A stretch of DNA of 64,000 nt from Bradyrhizobium sp. WD16 (GCF_024181725.1 NZ_CP028908.1:3089501-3153500); one strand, 5' to 3'; numbered from the stretch's first letter, positions 38,724 to 47,902 are shown. Notes: generated by a model not told the origin, from the letters alone. Translations and numbers: made by a program.

Positions 38724-40108
38724 AGGGGAAATCCCAATTGATGGACCAAATTGATCCAGAGCCGACGCCATCCGCCTTTCGTATCGGCCTCATCCAGGGC
38801 GTACATGGTTAGCTTGGCGCCGATCCAGCGGAACGGCTCGGGCGGAATATAGCCGGGGAGGGTGCTTGCGAATTCAAGCCGAAGTTCGGGTTTGTCGGCG
38901 CCGTAGAGAATGTCGAGGCCGACGCGAGCGCCGAAGCGTGTGGCGGTGACTCCGAATCCGGAATAGCCTCCCACCCAGATTCCCTTGCCGCCGTAGTAGC
39001 GTTGGAAGTGCACGGCCATGCGCTTCGAAAGATCGATCGGCCCGCTCCAGGCATGGCTGAACCGGACATCGTCAAGCTGAGGGAACGTCTTGAAAAAGGA
39101 CGCAGCAAGCCGCTCGTAAGTGGTGATCTGCCGGTCTGCAGCGGGATCGACATCATCATTGTAGAAATAGCCGACACGCCCGCCGAAGACGATACGGTTG
39201 TCGGAGGTCAGCCGCATGTAGTTGAGCTGCAGACGGGTATCGTAGACGCCCTGGCGATTCCGCCAACCAAGCCTGGCCAACTGCTCGGCGGTTAACGGTT
39301 CGGTCGCCAGCACCCGGTCACGCACGCCAACGATCCGGCGCTTGATATGAGCATGGCCGGCCCCCCACGCGTTTGTCGCAAAGAGAGCCCGGTGAGCCAC
39401 GATCCTTCCGTCATGCGTGATGATAGCAAGCCGGTCGCCCAAATCCTCGACACCGGTCATCGGCGTCAGTTCATGCATCCTGACGCCGAGACCCTTGGCG
39501 ATACGCTTAAGTTCCCACGCGAGCTTCGCCGGATGGACCGTTCCGCTCTTTCCGAGCGACCAAACGCCGGCGGAAAAAAGCGGCGAAGCGACCTGTGCCT
39601 GAACCTGCTCGCGATCAAGCAGAACGGCGTCATGGCCGTAAAGCTTATGCAGCTCGAATTCCCGCTGGAGGCGAGGTACCTGCGCCTTCTCCACCGCAAC
39701 CGTCAGCTCGCCTCCCCACTCGAGGTCGACATCGGCTTTGTTCTCGACCAGAGTCCGTTTCCAGCCGTCTAGGTTTTCATGTCCTAGCGCCTCGAGAACT
39801 GGCATGTCGTTCGGAAAAATCCGGCTCGCATTGACGAGTCCATGCATGACTGAAGTGGAAACGATTCCACCTGGCCTGCCGGACGCGCCGTGCCCGATCC
39901 TTCCCGCCTCGATCACCATGATGTCGCGGCCCGGATCGGCCTGTTTGGCGATGACAGCCGCCCAGAGGCCGGTGAATCCTCCGCCGACGATGACGAGGTC
40001 GGCCTGCGTCCGGCCGATAAGCTGCGGCTCTGGCGCGGGAGCCGAGGCATTGTCCAACCAGTAAGGATAAAGGGTCGCGTCGGACAACGCGCTTCGGATC
40101 TTCGTCAT
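38720..40108 (-). CDS. FAD-dependent amine/amino acid oxidoreductase (DAO family, PuuB-like)
   Basis: The 462-residue protein has an N-terminal dinucleotide fold (ADLVIVGGGFTGLWAAVIAK, residues 37-56) and FAD contacts in DIMVIEAGRIGHGASGRPGG. The DAO body includes VHPAKLAWELKRIAKGLGVR, DNRIVFGGRVGYFYNDDVDP and the FAD C-terminal GIWVGGYSGFGVTATRFGAR. This is the pattern of gamma-glutamylputrescine oxidase (PuuB) and related enzymes that oxidise an amine to an aldehyde. ATGA overlaps on both sides couple it to the permease and the ALDH genes. I infer that it acts on the compound imported by the ABC system. Confidence 0.87.
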   Translation of the reverse strand: MTKIRSALSDATLYPYWLDNASAPAPEPQLIGRTQADLVIVGGGFTGLWAAVIAKQADPGRDIMVIEAGRIGHGASGRPGGIVSTSVMHGLVNASRIFPNDMPVLEALGHENLDGWKRTLVENKADVDLEWGGELTVAVEKAQVPRLQREFELHKLYGHDAVLLDREQVQAQVASPLFSAGVWSLGKSGTVHPAKLAWELKRIAKGLGVRMHELTPMTGVEDLGDRLAIITHDGRIVAHRALFATNAWGAGHAHIKRRIVGVRDRVLATEPLTAEQLARLGWRNRQGVYDTRLQLNYMRLTSDNRIVFGGRVGYFYNDDVDPAADRQITTYERLAASFFKTFPQLDDVRFSHAWSGPIDLSKRMAVHFQRYYGGKGIWVGGYSGFGVTATRFGARVGLDILYGADKPELRLEFASTLPGYIPPEPFRWIGAKLTMYALDEADTKGGWRRLWINLVHQLGFPL

Positions 40109-40899
40109 TTTCGGTCGGCTCCAAGTAGTTTCGGCAGATCGCCAAAACGGGCAATCAACGCCAGCTGCGTTACGGTCACGACGACGAAGAAGACGGAGGC
40201 AGCTGCCATGACGGGCGTGTAGCCGTAGCGCAGAGCATTGAAGATCTTCATCGGTAACGTTTCAAGAACTGGTCCAACAGTCATGAATGCCACGATGTAT
40301 TCGTTCAGTGACGCGACAAACGTGAAAGCGAAACTGGATATGGCATAAGGCCGTATCAGGGGTAGGATGACGGTCATCGTGACCGTGCGTTCGTCGGCTC
40401 CCATCGTTGCGGCGGCCTCCGACAGAGACGGATCAAGACGCGAAAAGCCAAGGGTCAGCGAGAACAGCGGCAGTGAGACCAGGAGAATCGCATGGCTCAG
40501 GACGATGGTCCACGGTTGACCATAGGCCCCTGTTTCGATCCAGAATGCCAGAAGCCCTAGCGCAGTAATCACCGGCGGAAGCAGAAAGGGGATCAGGCCG
40601 AGCGCGACGATCATCTTGGCCCATCGTGATCGATATCGCCAGACATACCAGGCCAGCGGAAAGGCGATCGCGAGCGCGAGTAGCGCCGACGCCAGCGCAA
40701 TCATTACACTGTTCGAAAGTGCGTTGAACCAGTCCGGATCGCGAAATATGTCGAAATACCAGGAGAAGCTGATGCCTTGCGGTGGAAAAGTGAGTGACTT
40801 CTTCTCATTGAGAGAGACGCCGATGACGACGATCAGTGGTGCCGCCATGACCACGGCCATCAAAGCGAAGAATAGCCGTCGCAAACCTGCCTGGCTCAT
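40105..40899 (-). CDS. ABC transporter permease (PotC-like)
   Basis: The 264-residue inner-membrane protein starts MSQAGLRRLFFALMAVVMAA at an ATG that overlaps the stop of the other permease. It has about six hydrophobic segments and the EAA loop LSEAAATMGADERTVTMTVI-LPLIRP, the ATPase contact. FSWYFDIFRDPDWFNALSNS and EYIVAFMTVGPVLETLPMKI are typical of spermidine/putrescine PotC-type permeases. A longer upstream frame to 41043 would run inside the neighbour and was rejected. Confidence 0.92.
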   Translation of the reverse strand: MSQAGLRRLFFALMAVVMAAPLIVVIGVSLNEKKSLTFPPQGISFSWYFDIFRDPDWFNALSNSVMIALASALLALAIAFPLAWYVWRYRSRWAKMIVALGLIPFLLPPVITALGLLAFWIETGAYGQPWTIVLSHAILLVSLPLFSLTLGFSRLDPSLSEAAATMGADERTVTMTVILPLIRPYAISSFAFTFVASLNEYIVAFMTVGPVLETLPMKIFNALRYGYTPVMAAASVFFVVVTVTQLALIARFGDLPKLLGADRK

Positions 40900-41756
40900 C
40901 GCGAGGATTCCTTTTGTCCGAGCAGGAAAACTGAGCCGGCGAGCAGGATCGTCGCAACCACCAGGAACACCGCGAGTGCCGCGGCGAACGGGATGTTCGA
41001 TTGCCCGATTGCCTGATCGGTGATGATCACCGATAGCGTCCATTCCTGCGGTCGACCGAGAATTTGGGGCATCAGATACGAGCCTAGCGTGAAGACGAAA
41101 ACCATCAGAAATGTCGCGACGATGCTGTGGCGATGCATCGGCAGCACGATGTTGAAGAAGCTTCGCAGGGGCGAGCTTCCCAACGTGCGCGCGGCTTCTT
41201 CGACATGGGGATCATCGCGCGTCAGGATCGGATAGAGCAGAAGAACGGCGTAGGGAAAAGCCAGATAGACGATGCCTGCCAGCACGGCGCCAAGGCCGGG
41301 AGACAGCGAGGATGCCTCCGTCATCAAGCCCAATGTGACTGCGAGGTTCGTCACGCCTGCAGTGCGTGAAAGCAGAGTCGACCAGGCAAATCCGATGATC
41401 GTTTCAGACAGTGACAGAATCGAAAGCAGAAAGATCAGCCAGAGTACCTGGGTCGATCGAGCCGCCGTGACGAGAAGATAGGCAAAAGGAAAGGCTATCA
41501 GCACCGAAATCAGGGACACCAGCAGAGCAATACCGAGAGACACCCCCAAGATTCGCGCGACGTAGGGACTGAGCAGACGCGCGTAATTTTCGAACGTCAG
41601 CGTGGCTTCGTAGGCTCCTCCCCCGACATTATGGAAGAAGGAAATGGCTACCATGATGCCGAAGGGAATAACGAAGAAGAGCGCAAGCGCGAGGCCGGGC
41701 ACGACGACCGGCAGGTGCCCGGCGAGCGTGCGGCGTTCGGCCGTCGAATCGCTCAC
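40896..41756 (-). CDS. ABC transporter permease (PotB-like)
   Basis: The 286-residue membrane protein has the EAA loop VEEAARTLGSSPLRSFFNIV-LPMHRH. Its N-terminus, VPGLALALFFVIPFGIMVAI, and LTFENYARLLSPYVARILGV resemble PotB. About six membrane segments are evident. It forms the heterodimeric channel with the PotC-like protein; the stop/start overlaps (ATGA) with both neighbours indicate coordinated synthesis. Confidence 0.92.
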   Translation of the reverse strand: MSDSTAERRTLAGHLPVVVPGLALALFFVIPFGIMVAISFFHNVGGGAYEATLTFENYARLLSPYVARILGVSLGIALLVSLISVLIAFPFAYLLVTAARSTQVLWLIFLLSILSLSETIIGFAWSTLLSRTAGVTNLAVTLGLMTEASSLSPGLGAVLAGIVYLAFPYAVLLLYPILTRDDPHVEEAARTLGSSPLRSFFNIVLPMHRHSIVATFLMVFVFTLGSYLMPQILGRPQEWTLSVIITDQAIGQSNIPFAAALAVFLVVATILLAGSVFLLGQKESSR

Positions 41757-42793
41757 GCGAGCACCACGCAGTCGCTCTGCGGAATGCGAACGTGAGCGAT
41801 TTCGCCAAGCCGCGGCACCGGGCGATAGGCGGCGGCCACGGCCACAACCATGTCTCTGGGCTGTCCGGCGATGTTGATGCTGATCTCCGTGCTTGCGCCA
41901 AGTTGACGGACGAAGCTGACCGTCCCCGTAAGCGTATTTTCGCCGGCTTCGAGCTCAAGGATCAGATTTTCCGGGCGGACCGAGAAGGAAAAGCTCCCGC
42001 TTGAAGGCGCGCCTGCGACGTGAATCACGGTGTCAACGACCTTTGCTCGTCCATCGCCGAGCGCGTCGGCCTCGATGAGGTTGGCCTGCCCGACGAAGTC
42101 GGCCACGAAGGCATTCGCAGGCCGACGATAGACCTCGATCGGATGGGCGACCTGCTGAATGACGCCGTTCGACATCACGACGACCCGGTCAGCAGTGGTC
42201 ATCGCTTCGCGCTGATCGTGCGTGACGAGAAAAGTCGTAATGCCGAGATCGCGCTGGAGGCGTTTCAATTCGATCTGCATTGCTTCGCGCAACTTGGCAT
42301 CCAGTGCTGACATGGGCTCGTCGAGAAGGAAGAGCTTGGGTCGGAGCGCCAACGCCCGGGCGATGGCCACTCGTTGGCGCTGCCCTCCAGAGAGTTGGTT
42401 GATCGCGCGCTCGGCAACATCCGGCAGCCGTACCAGGTCGAGAAGCCGCTCGACCTCGATCCGCTGCTTTGCTTTCGGCACCCCGCGTATACGCATTGGA
42501 TAGGAGACGTTCTCTCCCACCGTCAGGTGCGGAAACAGAGCGAGCGACTGAAACACCATTCCAAAGTCCCGTGCGTGAGCCGGGAGGTTGGTGATGTTGT
42601 GTCCGTCGAGCAGAATTTTTCCGGAAGTGGGAGTGTCGAGGCCGGCAATGATGCGCAACAACGTGGTTTTGCCGCAACCGGATGGCCCCAGCAGGCAGAC
42701 AAACTGCCCATGCGCGACATCCAGCGATATGTCGTTGAGAATCGGGTGGGCACCGAACGTCTTGTTCAGATCGGTGATGGCGAGACCTGACAT
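41753..42793 (-). CDS. ABC transporter ATP-binding protein (PotA-like)
   Basis: The protein (346 residues) has Walker A GPSGCGKT (36-43), the Q-loop MVFQSLALFPHLTVGENVSY, signature LSGGQRQRVAIARAL, Walker B KLFLLDEPMSALD and the switch His in TFLVTHDQREAMT. A C-terminal TOBE_2-like domain (SFSVRPENLILELEAGENTL) is typical of PotA/UgpC-type importers. The ATG at 42793 has AAGG 8 bp upstream; a GTG three codons earlier is less likely. It energises the two permeases encoded downstream. Confidence 0.94.
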   Translation of the reverse strand: MSGLAITDLNKTFGAHPILNDISLDVAHGQFVCLLGPSGCGKTTLLRIIAGLDTPTSGKILLDGHNITNLPAHARDFGMVFQSLALFPHLTVGENVSYPMRIRGVPKAKQRIEVERLLDLVRLPDVAERAINQLSGGQRQRVAIARALALRPKLFLLDEPMSALDAKLREAMQIELKRLQRDLGITTFLVTHDQREAMTTADRVVVMSNGVIQQVAHPIEVYRRPANAFVADFVGQANLIEADALGDGRAKVVDTVIHVAGAPSSGSFSFSVRPENLILELEAGENTLTGTVSFVRQLGASTEISINIAGQPRDMVVAVAAAYRPVPRLGEIAHVRIPQSDCVVLA

Positions 42794-42851
42794 CAGATAC
42801 ACCTTCTGGTCGTCTGCGCGTTCAGGCGCGCAGACGACTGCAATTACCGAT

Positions 42852-43949
42852 TCAACCCTGCTGCATTTCCGCCCAGATCTGGCTCAGCCAGTCGGCACGG
42901 GCTACGTGCATATCATAACGGGGGACGATCGGATCGATACTCGAGGAAACAGCCGCGAATTCCTCATCTGTCAGATCCGTGAGCGAGCGGTCGACGACCG
43001 GTGTGCTTCCGAGCTTGCGCGCAAGGAGTGCCTGAGTCGACGGCTGAGACATGTAGTCGATGAAGACCTCTCCCAGATCAACGAGCTTGGAGGCCTTCGG
43101 AATCACCCAACTGCCGCTGTCGATCAAGCCGCCCTCTTTAGGCATCGTCGAGCGAACGGGGAAGCCGTCGAGCGCGGCCTGACCCGTGACGTCGTGATAA
43201 TATTGTCCCATCGGGATTTCGCCCGCCTTCAACGCCTGTTCGAACTGGGCCTCGTCGCGATACCACAACCGCACATTGGGCCTCAGTTCGCCGACCTTTG
43301 CGAGCACCCGCTTGATGTTCTCGTCTGAACTCAGGAAATCGGTGCCCCCGAAGAAGGTCTTTGCCGTAATTTCCAGCAGGTAGGAATTGCCTGCATTGGC
43401 AAGGACGCCCAGCTGGTTCTTATGCTTGGGATCCCAGAACTCCGCCCATGAGGTGGGAGCTTCCGGGAAGACCTTGGTATTGGAGACGAGCGTGATGTAC
43501 CAGGAACTGGCTCCGACCGCGACGGTGTGCCCATCCTTGTCCTTGCTGATCAGCCGCGGTAGCACGCCACTGATGTGCGGCAACCGTTTCTCGTTGACAC
43601 CCTGCCAAAGGCCCAAGGCAATGCCGCGCAACGCAGGCACCTGTGCCATCATGTTTACGTCGGCCGGCACTCGCCCTGCCTTGGCGGCTTGCTGCAACTG
43701 CACCAGCCAAGCCTCGCCGGTCGGCTCGGCGACGCTATCGATCTTGATGCCGGAGGCCTTGGTGAATGCCGGAAAGACCTCCTTGTCAAAGGTGTCCTTG
43801 TAGAGTCCGCCATATACGGCGACTTTCAAAGTTCTGTCCGCGGCTCGCAAGACGTTTGGAAAGCCGCCGATCAAGCTGGCCGCGCCCAACGTCGAGATAT
43901 TGCGAAGAAGACGCCTGCGCGTCGTGGGAAGTGTTAAGACGGTGGCCAT
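42852..43949 (-). CDS. ABC transporter substrate-binding protein (PotD-like)
   Basis: The periplasmic protein (365 residues from the ATG at 43949) has an N-terminal signal with TTRRRLLRNISTLGAASLIG, an RRR-x-LL pattern close to twin-arginine signals. The mature part begins RTLKVAVYGGLYKDTFDKEV and resembles type II polyamine-binding proteins (FPAFTKASGIKIDSVAEPTG, GASSWYITLVSNTKVFPEAP, TSWAEFWDPKHKNQLGVLAN). An open frame upstream to 44111 has no coding character and overlaps the divergent promoter. It is the first gene of the operon and delivers an amine or similar cation to the permeases. Confidence 0.9.
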   Translation of the reverse strand: MATVLTLPTTRRRLLRNISTLGAASLIGGFPNVLRAADRTLKVAVYGGLYKDTFDKEVFPAFTKASGIKIDSVAEPTGEAWLVQLQQAAKAGRVPADVNMMAQVPALRGIALGLWQGVNEKRLPHISGVLPRLISKDKDGHTVAVGASSWYITLVSNTKVFPEAPTSWAEFWDPKHKNQLGVLANAGNSYLLEITAKTFFGGTDFLSSDENIKRVLAKVGELRPNVRLWYRDEAQFEQALKAGEIPMGQYYHDVTGQAALDGFPVRSTMPKEGGLIDSGSWVIPKASKLVDLGEVFIDYMSQPSTQALLARKLGSTPVVDRSLTDLTDEEFAAVSSSIDPIVPRYDMHVARADWLSQIWAEMQQG

Positions 43950-44042
43950 CGTATTCCCCAGCGAGTTGTAGAGTTTTGCCCGGCTCGGTCCCAGCGTGAC
44001 TTGGACATTGCACGGGATACATTGCCAATTAGCGGCTCTCAT

Positions 44043-44058
44043 TTCGGACTTTACCGAA
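44043..44058. promoter_or_regulatory. Inverted repeat in the divergent promoter region
   Basis: TTCGG-ACTTTA-CCGAA lies between the ABC operon (start 43949) and the ureohydrolase gene (start 44115). Its position fits an operator controlling both sides. Assignment to the LysR protein encoded at 34037 would be a guess. Confidence 0.35.
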
Positions 44059-44114
44059 GTTATGTCCTCTTCCGTCGGGATATGCTGACCGGCAGCCAGC
44101 AGAGGGAGCAAAGT

Positions 44115-45185
44115 GTGATCAGTCCGGAGAGGCTCAAATATCTACGCGAAAAATATGCCGAGGCCGCCGGAGGGGATGTCTTCGACCCGAAGTTTGGCAG
44201 GGTGGCAGCCGCACAATTTCAGGGCGGAGACCGGCGCAAATGGCCATTTTCGGGTGTGCCTACCTTGCTGAATTCCCCTTATCTACCTGGCGTACGCAAT
44301 GCCGACGACGTCCACGGAGTCGATATCGCGCTCGTTGGTGTCCCCATGGACCTCGGCGTGACCAATCGCAGCGGCGCCCGCTTTGGTCCCCGGGCGTTGC
44401 GGACGGTCGAAAGGATTGGGCCCTATGAGCATGTTCTGGATTGCACGCCGTTTGCCGATGCCAGCATCGCCGATATCGGCGATGTGCCGATGCAGAGCCG
44501 GTTCGATTTGGCACAATGCCATCAAGACATCGAGCAGTTCTACACCGGTCTAGCGGACCGGGGGATTCGCCCCCTTAGCGTGGGCGGTGATCATTCGATC
44601 ACTGCGTCGATCCTGAAGGCGCTCGGGCGAGAACGTCCGGTTGGGCTGATCCACATCGATGCTCATTGCGATACCGCCGGCCCGTATGAGAACACCAAGT
44701 TTCAGCACGGAGGCCCGTTTCGCCTTGCGGTGCTTCAGGGCTCGCTCGATCCGACACGCACCATCCAGATCGGCATTCGTGGCGGCGCCGAGTATCTCTG
44801 GGAATTTTCGCACGAGAGCGGCATGGTGGTCGTCCATGCCGAGAAAGTCGCCGCCATGGGCATCCCGGCTCTGATCCAGATGGCAAGAGAGGCCGTCGGC
44901 GACGGTCCGACATATTTATCGTTTGACATCGACAGCATCGATCCCGGCTTTGCGCCCGGTACGGGAACGCCTGAAGTGGGCGGCTTGACGCCGCGAGAGG
45001 TGCTGGAATTTCTACGCGGCCTGAAGGGCCTTGATTTCGTCGGTGGAGACGTGGTGGAGGTGGCGCCCCAATACGACACGACAACCAATACCGCTCAAAT
45101 CGGTGCACAGGTGCTCTTTACGATCCTTTGCCTGATGGTTCAGTCGCCTCGGCCGGAAGGGACGCGCACTCCGGCGCAATTTTAG
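44115..45185 (+). CDS. Agmatinase/guanidino-acid ureohydrolase
   Basis: The protein (356 residues from a GTG with GAGGGAG upstream) belongs to the Mn-dependent arginase/agmatinase family. The metal-binding motifs are complete: LSVGGDHSITASILKALG, LIHIDAHCDTAGPYENTKFQ and YLSFDIDSIDPGFAPGTGTP, then EVGGLTPREVL. It would release urea from agmatine or a related guanidino compound such as guanidinobutyrate or guanidinopropionate. It is divergent from the polyamine-type ABC operon. Together with the FAD oxidase and ALDH it suggests the sequence guanidino compound to amine, to aldehyde, to acid. In-frame codons upstream to 44001 lie in the promoter region and were excluded. Confidence 0.88.
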   Translation: MISPERLKYLREKYAEAAGGDVFDPKFGRVAAAQFQGGDRRKWPFSGVPTLLNSPYLPGVRNADDVHGVDIALVGVPMDLGVTNRSGARFGPRALRTVERIGPYEHVLDCTPFADASIADIGDVPMQSRFDLAQCHQDIEQFYTGLADRGIRPLSVGGDHSITASILKALGRERPVGLIHIDAHCDTAGPYENTKFQHGGPFRLAVLQGSLDPTRTIQIGIRGGAEYLWEFSHESGMVVVHAEKVAAMGIPALIQMAREAVGDGPTYLSFDIDSIDPGFAPGTGTPEVGGLTPREVLEFLRGLKGLDFVGGDVVEVAPQYDTTTNTAQIGAQVLFTILCLMVQSPRPEGTRTPAQF

Positions 45186-45186
45186 G

Positions 45187-45400
45187 CATTCGTTCGCACG
45201 AAGGCGCGTGCTTCCGCGGCGATCTGCTTTCCCGTGCAGCGCTGTCGCTGCAAAGCCTCGACGGCAACACACGCGACCGCCGGGGTTTGACCCGGCATGA
45301 ATTGGGGCGTGAGGAACGGTCCCACAGCCTATCCACGTCGCCGCGCGGAAGCGTTCGACCCTCTTGGCGACGGTCTTCAAGGTCGTGTTGAATTGCCGGC
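45187..45400 (-). mobile_element. IS481-family transposase N-terminal remnant
   Basis: Pieces of an IS481 transposase occur in different minus-strand frames: KTVAKRVERFR (HTH part), GDVDRLWDRSSRPNS, and VAVEALQRQRCTGKQIAAEA. In intact relatives these are continuous (TVAKW-ERFR-EG--GL-DRSSRPH...). Several frameshifts are needed, so it is a dead fragment. It fills most of the gap between the ureohydrolase and the outer-membrane protein gene. Confidence 0.65.
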
Positions 45401-45488
45401 ACCCGGCAGCGAAGATCCAATCCGTTTCACGAGAGCGTCCGTTCCGATTGAATCAAAGCGGGCAAGGCTCCGGCCTCGCGAGCGCAAA

Positions 45489-45519
45489 AAAGAGGCGCCA
45501 TGGAACACGGCGCCTCTTT
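45489..45519 (-). terminator. Rho-independent terminator of the outer-membrane protein gene
   Basis: AAAGAGGCGCC pairs with GGCGCCTCTTT across a 9-nt loop, and on the minus strand a run of six T follows. It lies about 35 bp beyond the stop at 45554. Confidence 0.85.
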
Positions 45520-45553
45520 CGCAATTCGATTGGGTAGGTCGGCCTGAGGAAGC

Positions 45554-46600
45554 TCAGAATTTGACCGAGATGCCCGAGGTCAATGATTCCTCCTTGCAAC
45601 TCCCGTTGTTGACTGCCGCCGCCGTTCCCGCGTTGCCGAAGCACACATTATTGGCGACGTCCTTGTCATCCAGACCGAACTTGTTTTGCCAGTAGCGGTA
45701 GGCAACCCAGACGTCGACGAAGTGCGAGTATGTCGGACCCCAGAACAGCTTGGAGGCGTCGAAGGTCAGGCGAATGGGTTCGGAGTTGATCTCCATCTTG
45801 GTGTTGTTGATTGGCGATAGAATGCCGTCGGCCGCTCCTGTGCCTTTCGGACCGTAGAAGCCCGCGCGCCCCGAGATCGCGAAATACTGCAGGTTCTCCG
45901 GCAGGAAGCCGAGCTCCATATAGTAGTTGATCTCCAGCGCCCAGGTGCCGCGGAATTCGACGTTTCCGTCGACAACGCCCGGAAACGGCGCCGCGTAGGC
46001 CGGCATCACGAAGATGTTGTGATTCCACTCCTTGTAGTAAAGGGGCGCTACGTTGAAGTAGCCCTTGTAGGGCAGATCAAATGCGAATAGCAGTCCGGCG
46101 ACCACTGCTTTCTTGGCAGGGGCCGCGAACTGATTTTCTGTCTCGATGTCGGCTCCGACCTCGAACGAGATGTTGTTCAGCGCCCCATAGCTAAAGGCTT
46201 TTGTGTTGAAGATTTCGTTCCAACCCAAGGTGCTCCGGAGCACTCCGAAAAACTCAACGGCACCAGCGCAGCCGGTCATCGGCCGTAGAACGTCGCCGCA
46301 AGGAGCTGCGGGATCATTTTTGTCGGATTTCAGTAGCTCGAAATTGGCGAAATTGGTGCCGTAGGCCCAGACGTCGAAATGGGTAAAAGCGAGGACGTTC
46401 TTGGCAGTGCGATTCGTCGCACCTGGCGAAGTGGCCGAGAACTGATAGGAGTAGGTCAGCACGTTGTCGTTGATCAGAAAGAACGGCAAGTCTGCGACAG
46501 GCTTCGCCTTCACAGGCATTGGAGATAGATCAGCGGCCAAAGCCGATCCGGTCGCGGCGAGCCCCAGACAAGCCGCGAATATGCAGTGTTTCAAGTTCAT
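45554..46600 (-). CDS. Outer-membrane beta-barrel protein (Tsx-like, tentative)
   Basis: The 348-residue protein has a clear signal peptide (MNLKHCIFAACLGLAATGSA-LAA) and a mature part rich in aromatic beta strands: LTYSYQFSATSPGATNRTAK, VLAFTHFDVWAYGTNFANFE, GALNNISFEVGADIE, YFNVAPLYYKEWNHNIFVMP and YSHFVDVWVAYRYWQNKFGL. It ends in SGISVKF, with the terminal Phe expected for barrel assembly. The -FTHFDVWAYGTNF- type strand and YYKEWNHN recall nucleoside-channel Tsx-like barrels, but similarity by eye is weak. It has its own terminator. It may supply outer-membrane passage for a small metabolite. Confidence 0.7.
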   Translation of the reverse strand: MNLKHCIFAACLGLAATGSALAADLSPMPVKAKPVADLPFFLINDNVLTYSYQFSATSPGATNRTAKNVLAFTHFDVWAYGTNFANFELLKSDKNDPAAPCGDVLRPMTGCAGAVEFFGVLRSTLGWNEIFNTKAFSYGALNNISFEVGADIETENQFAAPAKKAVVAGLLFAFDLPYKGYFNVAPLYYKEWNHNIFVMPAYAAPFPGVVDGNVEFRGTWALEINYYMELGFLPENLQYFAISGRAGFYGPKGTGAADGILSPINNTKMEINSEPIRLTFDASKLFWGPTYSHFVDVWVAYRYWQNKFGLDDKDVANNVCFGNAGTAAAVNNGSCKEESLTSGISVKF

Positions 46601-46977
46601 CTAAACTCCCTTTCACAGCGAACCTTCTGTCTCGTTACTGCTTGCGTGGGATGCGAGATCCGCATTGCGTCTCTCGGTCCAAACACGTGAGTGGTTTGAT
46701 GCAGTAACTCACGAAGAATTCATCGATCAAAGGAGCGGTAGAGCGAAGTCTGCTTCGTCGACTGTCGAAGTGTCGGAATCGGTTTGATCTTGGATAAGCA
46801 ATGCCAAGTCGGCGATCGGCAAGGCTCCACTCAATAGAGTGGCATCGGCGAGGCGCTGGGCCGTCGATCGCATCGGCCTCAGGCTGGCTCTGCAGGGGGC
46901 GCAGGCGAAGGCCGTCAGGATCGTGCTTCCGTTCGCCGATGCGAGCGATGCGTCGACGCATCCTTACCCGGCCAGTG
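46601..46977. other. Gap upstream of the outer-membrane protein gene
   Basis: No gene is recognised. The first 200 bp are moderately AT-rich and probably hold the promoter of the minus-strand gene; the rest (46800-46970) is GC-rich, without a supported frame. Confidence 0.4.
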
Positions 46978-47051
46978 CTAGTGCGGTGGATCTGACGCTC
47001 GTATCAGCGTTGCAGCGAATTCGTCGCACGAGCGTCAGATCCACCACACTA
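46978..47051. repeat. Palindromic element C
   Basis: It starts CTAGTGCGGTGGATCTGACG and ends CGTCAGATCCACCACACTA. The stem core is GGATCTGACGCTCGTA with ACGAGCGTCAGATCC on the right. The final G of the CTAG end now lies beyond the IS5-family insertion that follows. Confidence 0.88.
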
Positions 47052-47899
47052 AGGCCTGTCCTCAATTGAGCCAGATGATAACCGCCGCGAGGTGGATTGC
47101 GGCGAGGAAATTTCTGGCGGTTTTGTCGTAGCGGGTAGCGATGGCGCGGTATTGCTTGAGCTTGCAGAAGAAATTCTCGATGAGATGGCGTGCCTTATAG
47201 GCGTGCTTGTCGAAATCGCGCTGGAGCTGCCGGTGGCGCCTGGGCGGGATCACGACCGACTTTCCCCGTGCCAGCAACGGGGCAATCACCCGTTCGTCGG
47301 CGTCGAAGGCCTTGTCTGCCAATAAGGCGTCGGCCGCCATGTCGGGCAGCAGTGCATCGGCGCCCTCCAGATCATGGGCTTGGCCGGGCGTCAGGATGAA
47401 GTCCAGCGGATTGCCCAGGGCATCGACAAGCGCATGGATCTTGGTGCTCAGCCCGCCTTTGCTGCGCCCGATAGCTTGGTCTTCGCCGTCTTTTTTTGTG
47501 CGCCGGCACTGTGCTGATGCGCCCGCACGATCGTGCTGTCGATCATCGCGTACTCATTGTCGGCATCGCTCGCCAGCATCTTAAACAGCTTCTTCCACAC
47601 CCCCGCTCTTCGTCCAGCGCGAAAAACGCGTATGTATCTTGATCGGATCGCCGAAGCGTTCGGGCAAATCTCGCCAAGGGATCCCGGCTCGATAGCGGTA
47701 GATCACCGCTTCTACAAACAGCCGATTGTCTTTGGCCGTGACCCCTACATGCCCTTCACGTCCGGGCAAAATATCCTTGATCCTATCCCATTGATCGTCC
47801 CGAAGGGCGTAGCGGCGCATTTGGTCAGCTCCGAATCAGCTGACCGCCTATGAATCATGCGATAATCTGCTTGGGAATCCTCTAATTGAGGACAGGCTC
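47052..47899 (-). mobile_element. IS5-family (IS427-type) insertion sequence, 848 bp
   Basis: The ends are AGGCCTGTCCTCAATTGAG on the left and, read inward from the right, GAGCCTGTCCTCAATTAGAG. TA is present on both sides (47050-47051 and 47900-47901), as expected for a TA duplication inside CTAG. Removing the IS and one TA restores CACTAG followed by the CAAAATCAAAA linker, so the IS entered the end of palindromic element C. The size suits an IS427-group element. Confidence 0.85.
47062..47820 (-). pseudogene. IS5-family transposase, frameshifted
   Basis: The first part (MRRYALRDDQWDRIKDILPG, YRYRAGIPWRDLPERFGDPI, RFSRWTKSG) is followed in another frame by GVWKKLFKMLASDADNEYAM, IDSTIVRAHQHSAGAQ. 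A third frame continues DQAIGRSKGGLSTKIHALVD and ends IENFFCKLKQYRAIATRYDK, TARNFLAAIHLAAVIIWLN. The second change occurs at A_AAA_AAG, the usual -1 slippery site of this group. The first change is caused by a run of five G where four would keep SGVWKKL in frame, so this copy is probably inactive. DDE residues are seen in MIDSTIVRAH and the C-terminal E of IENFF. Confidence 0.8.
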
Positions 47900-47902
47900 T
47901 AG

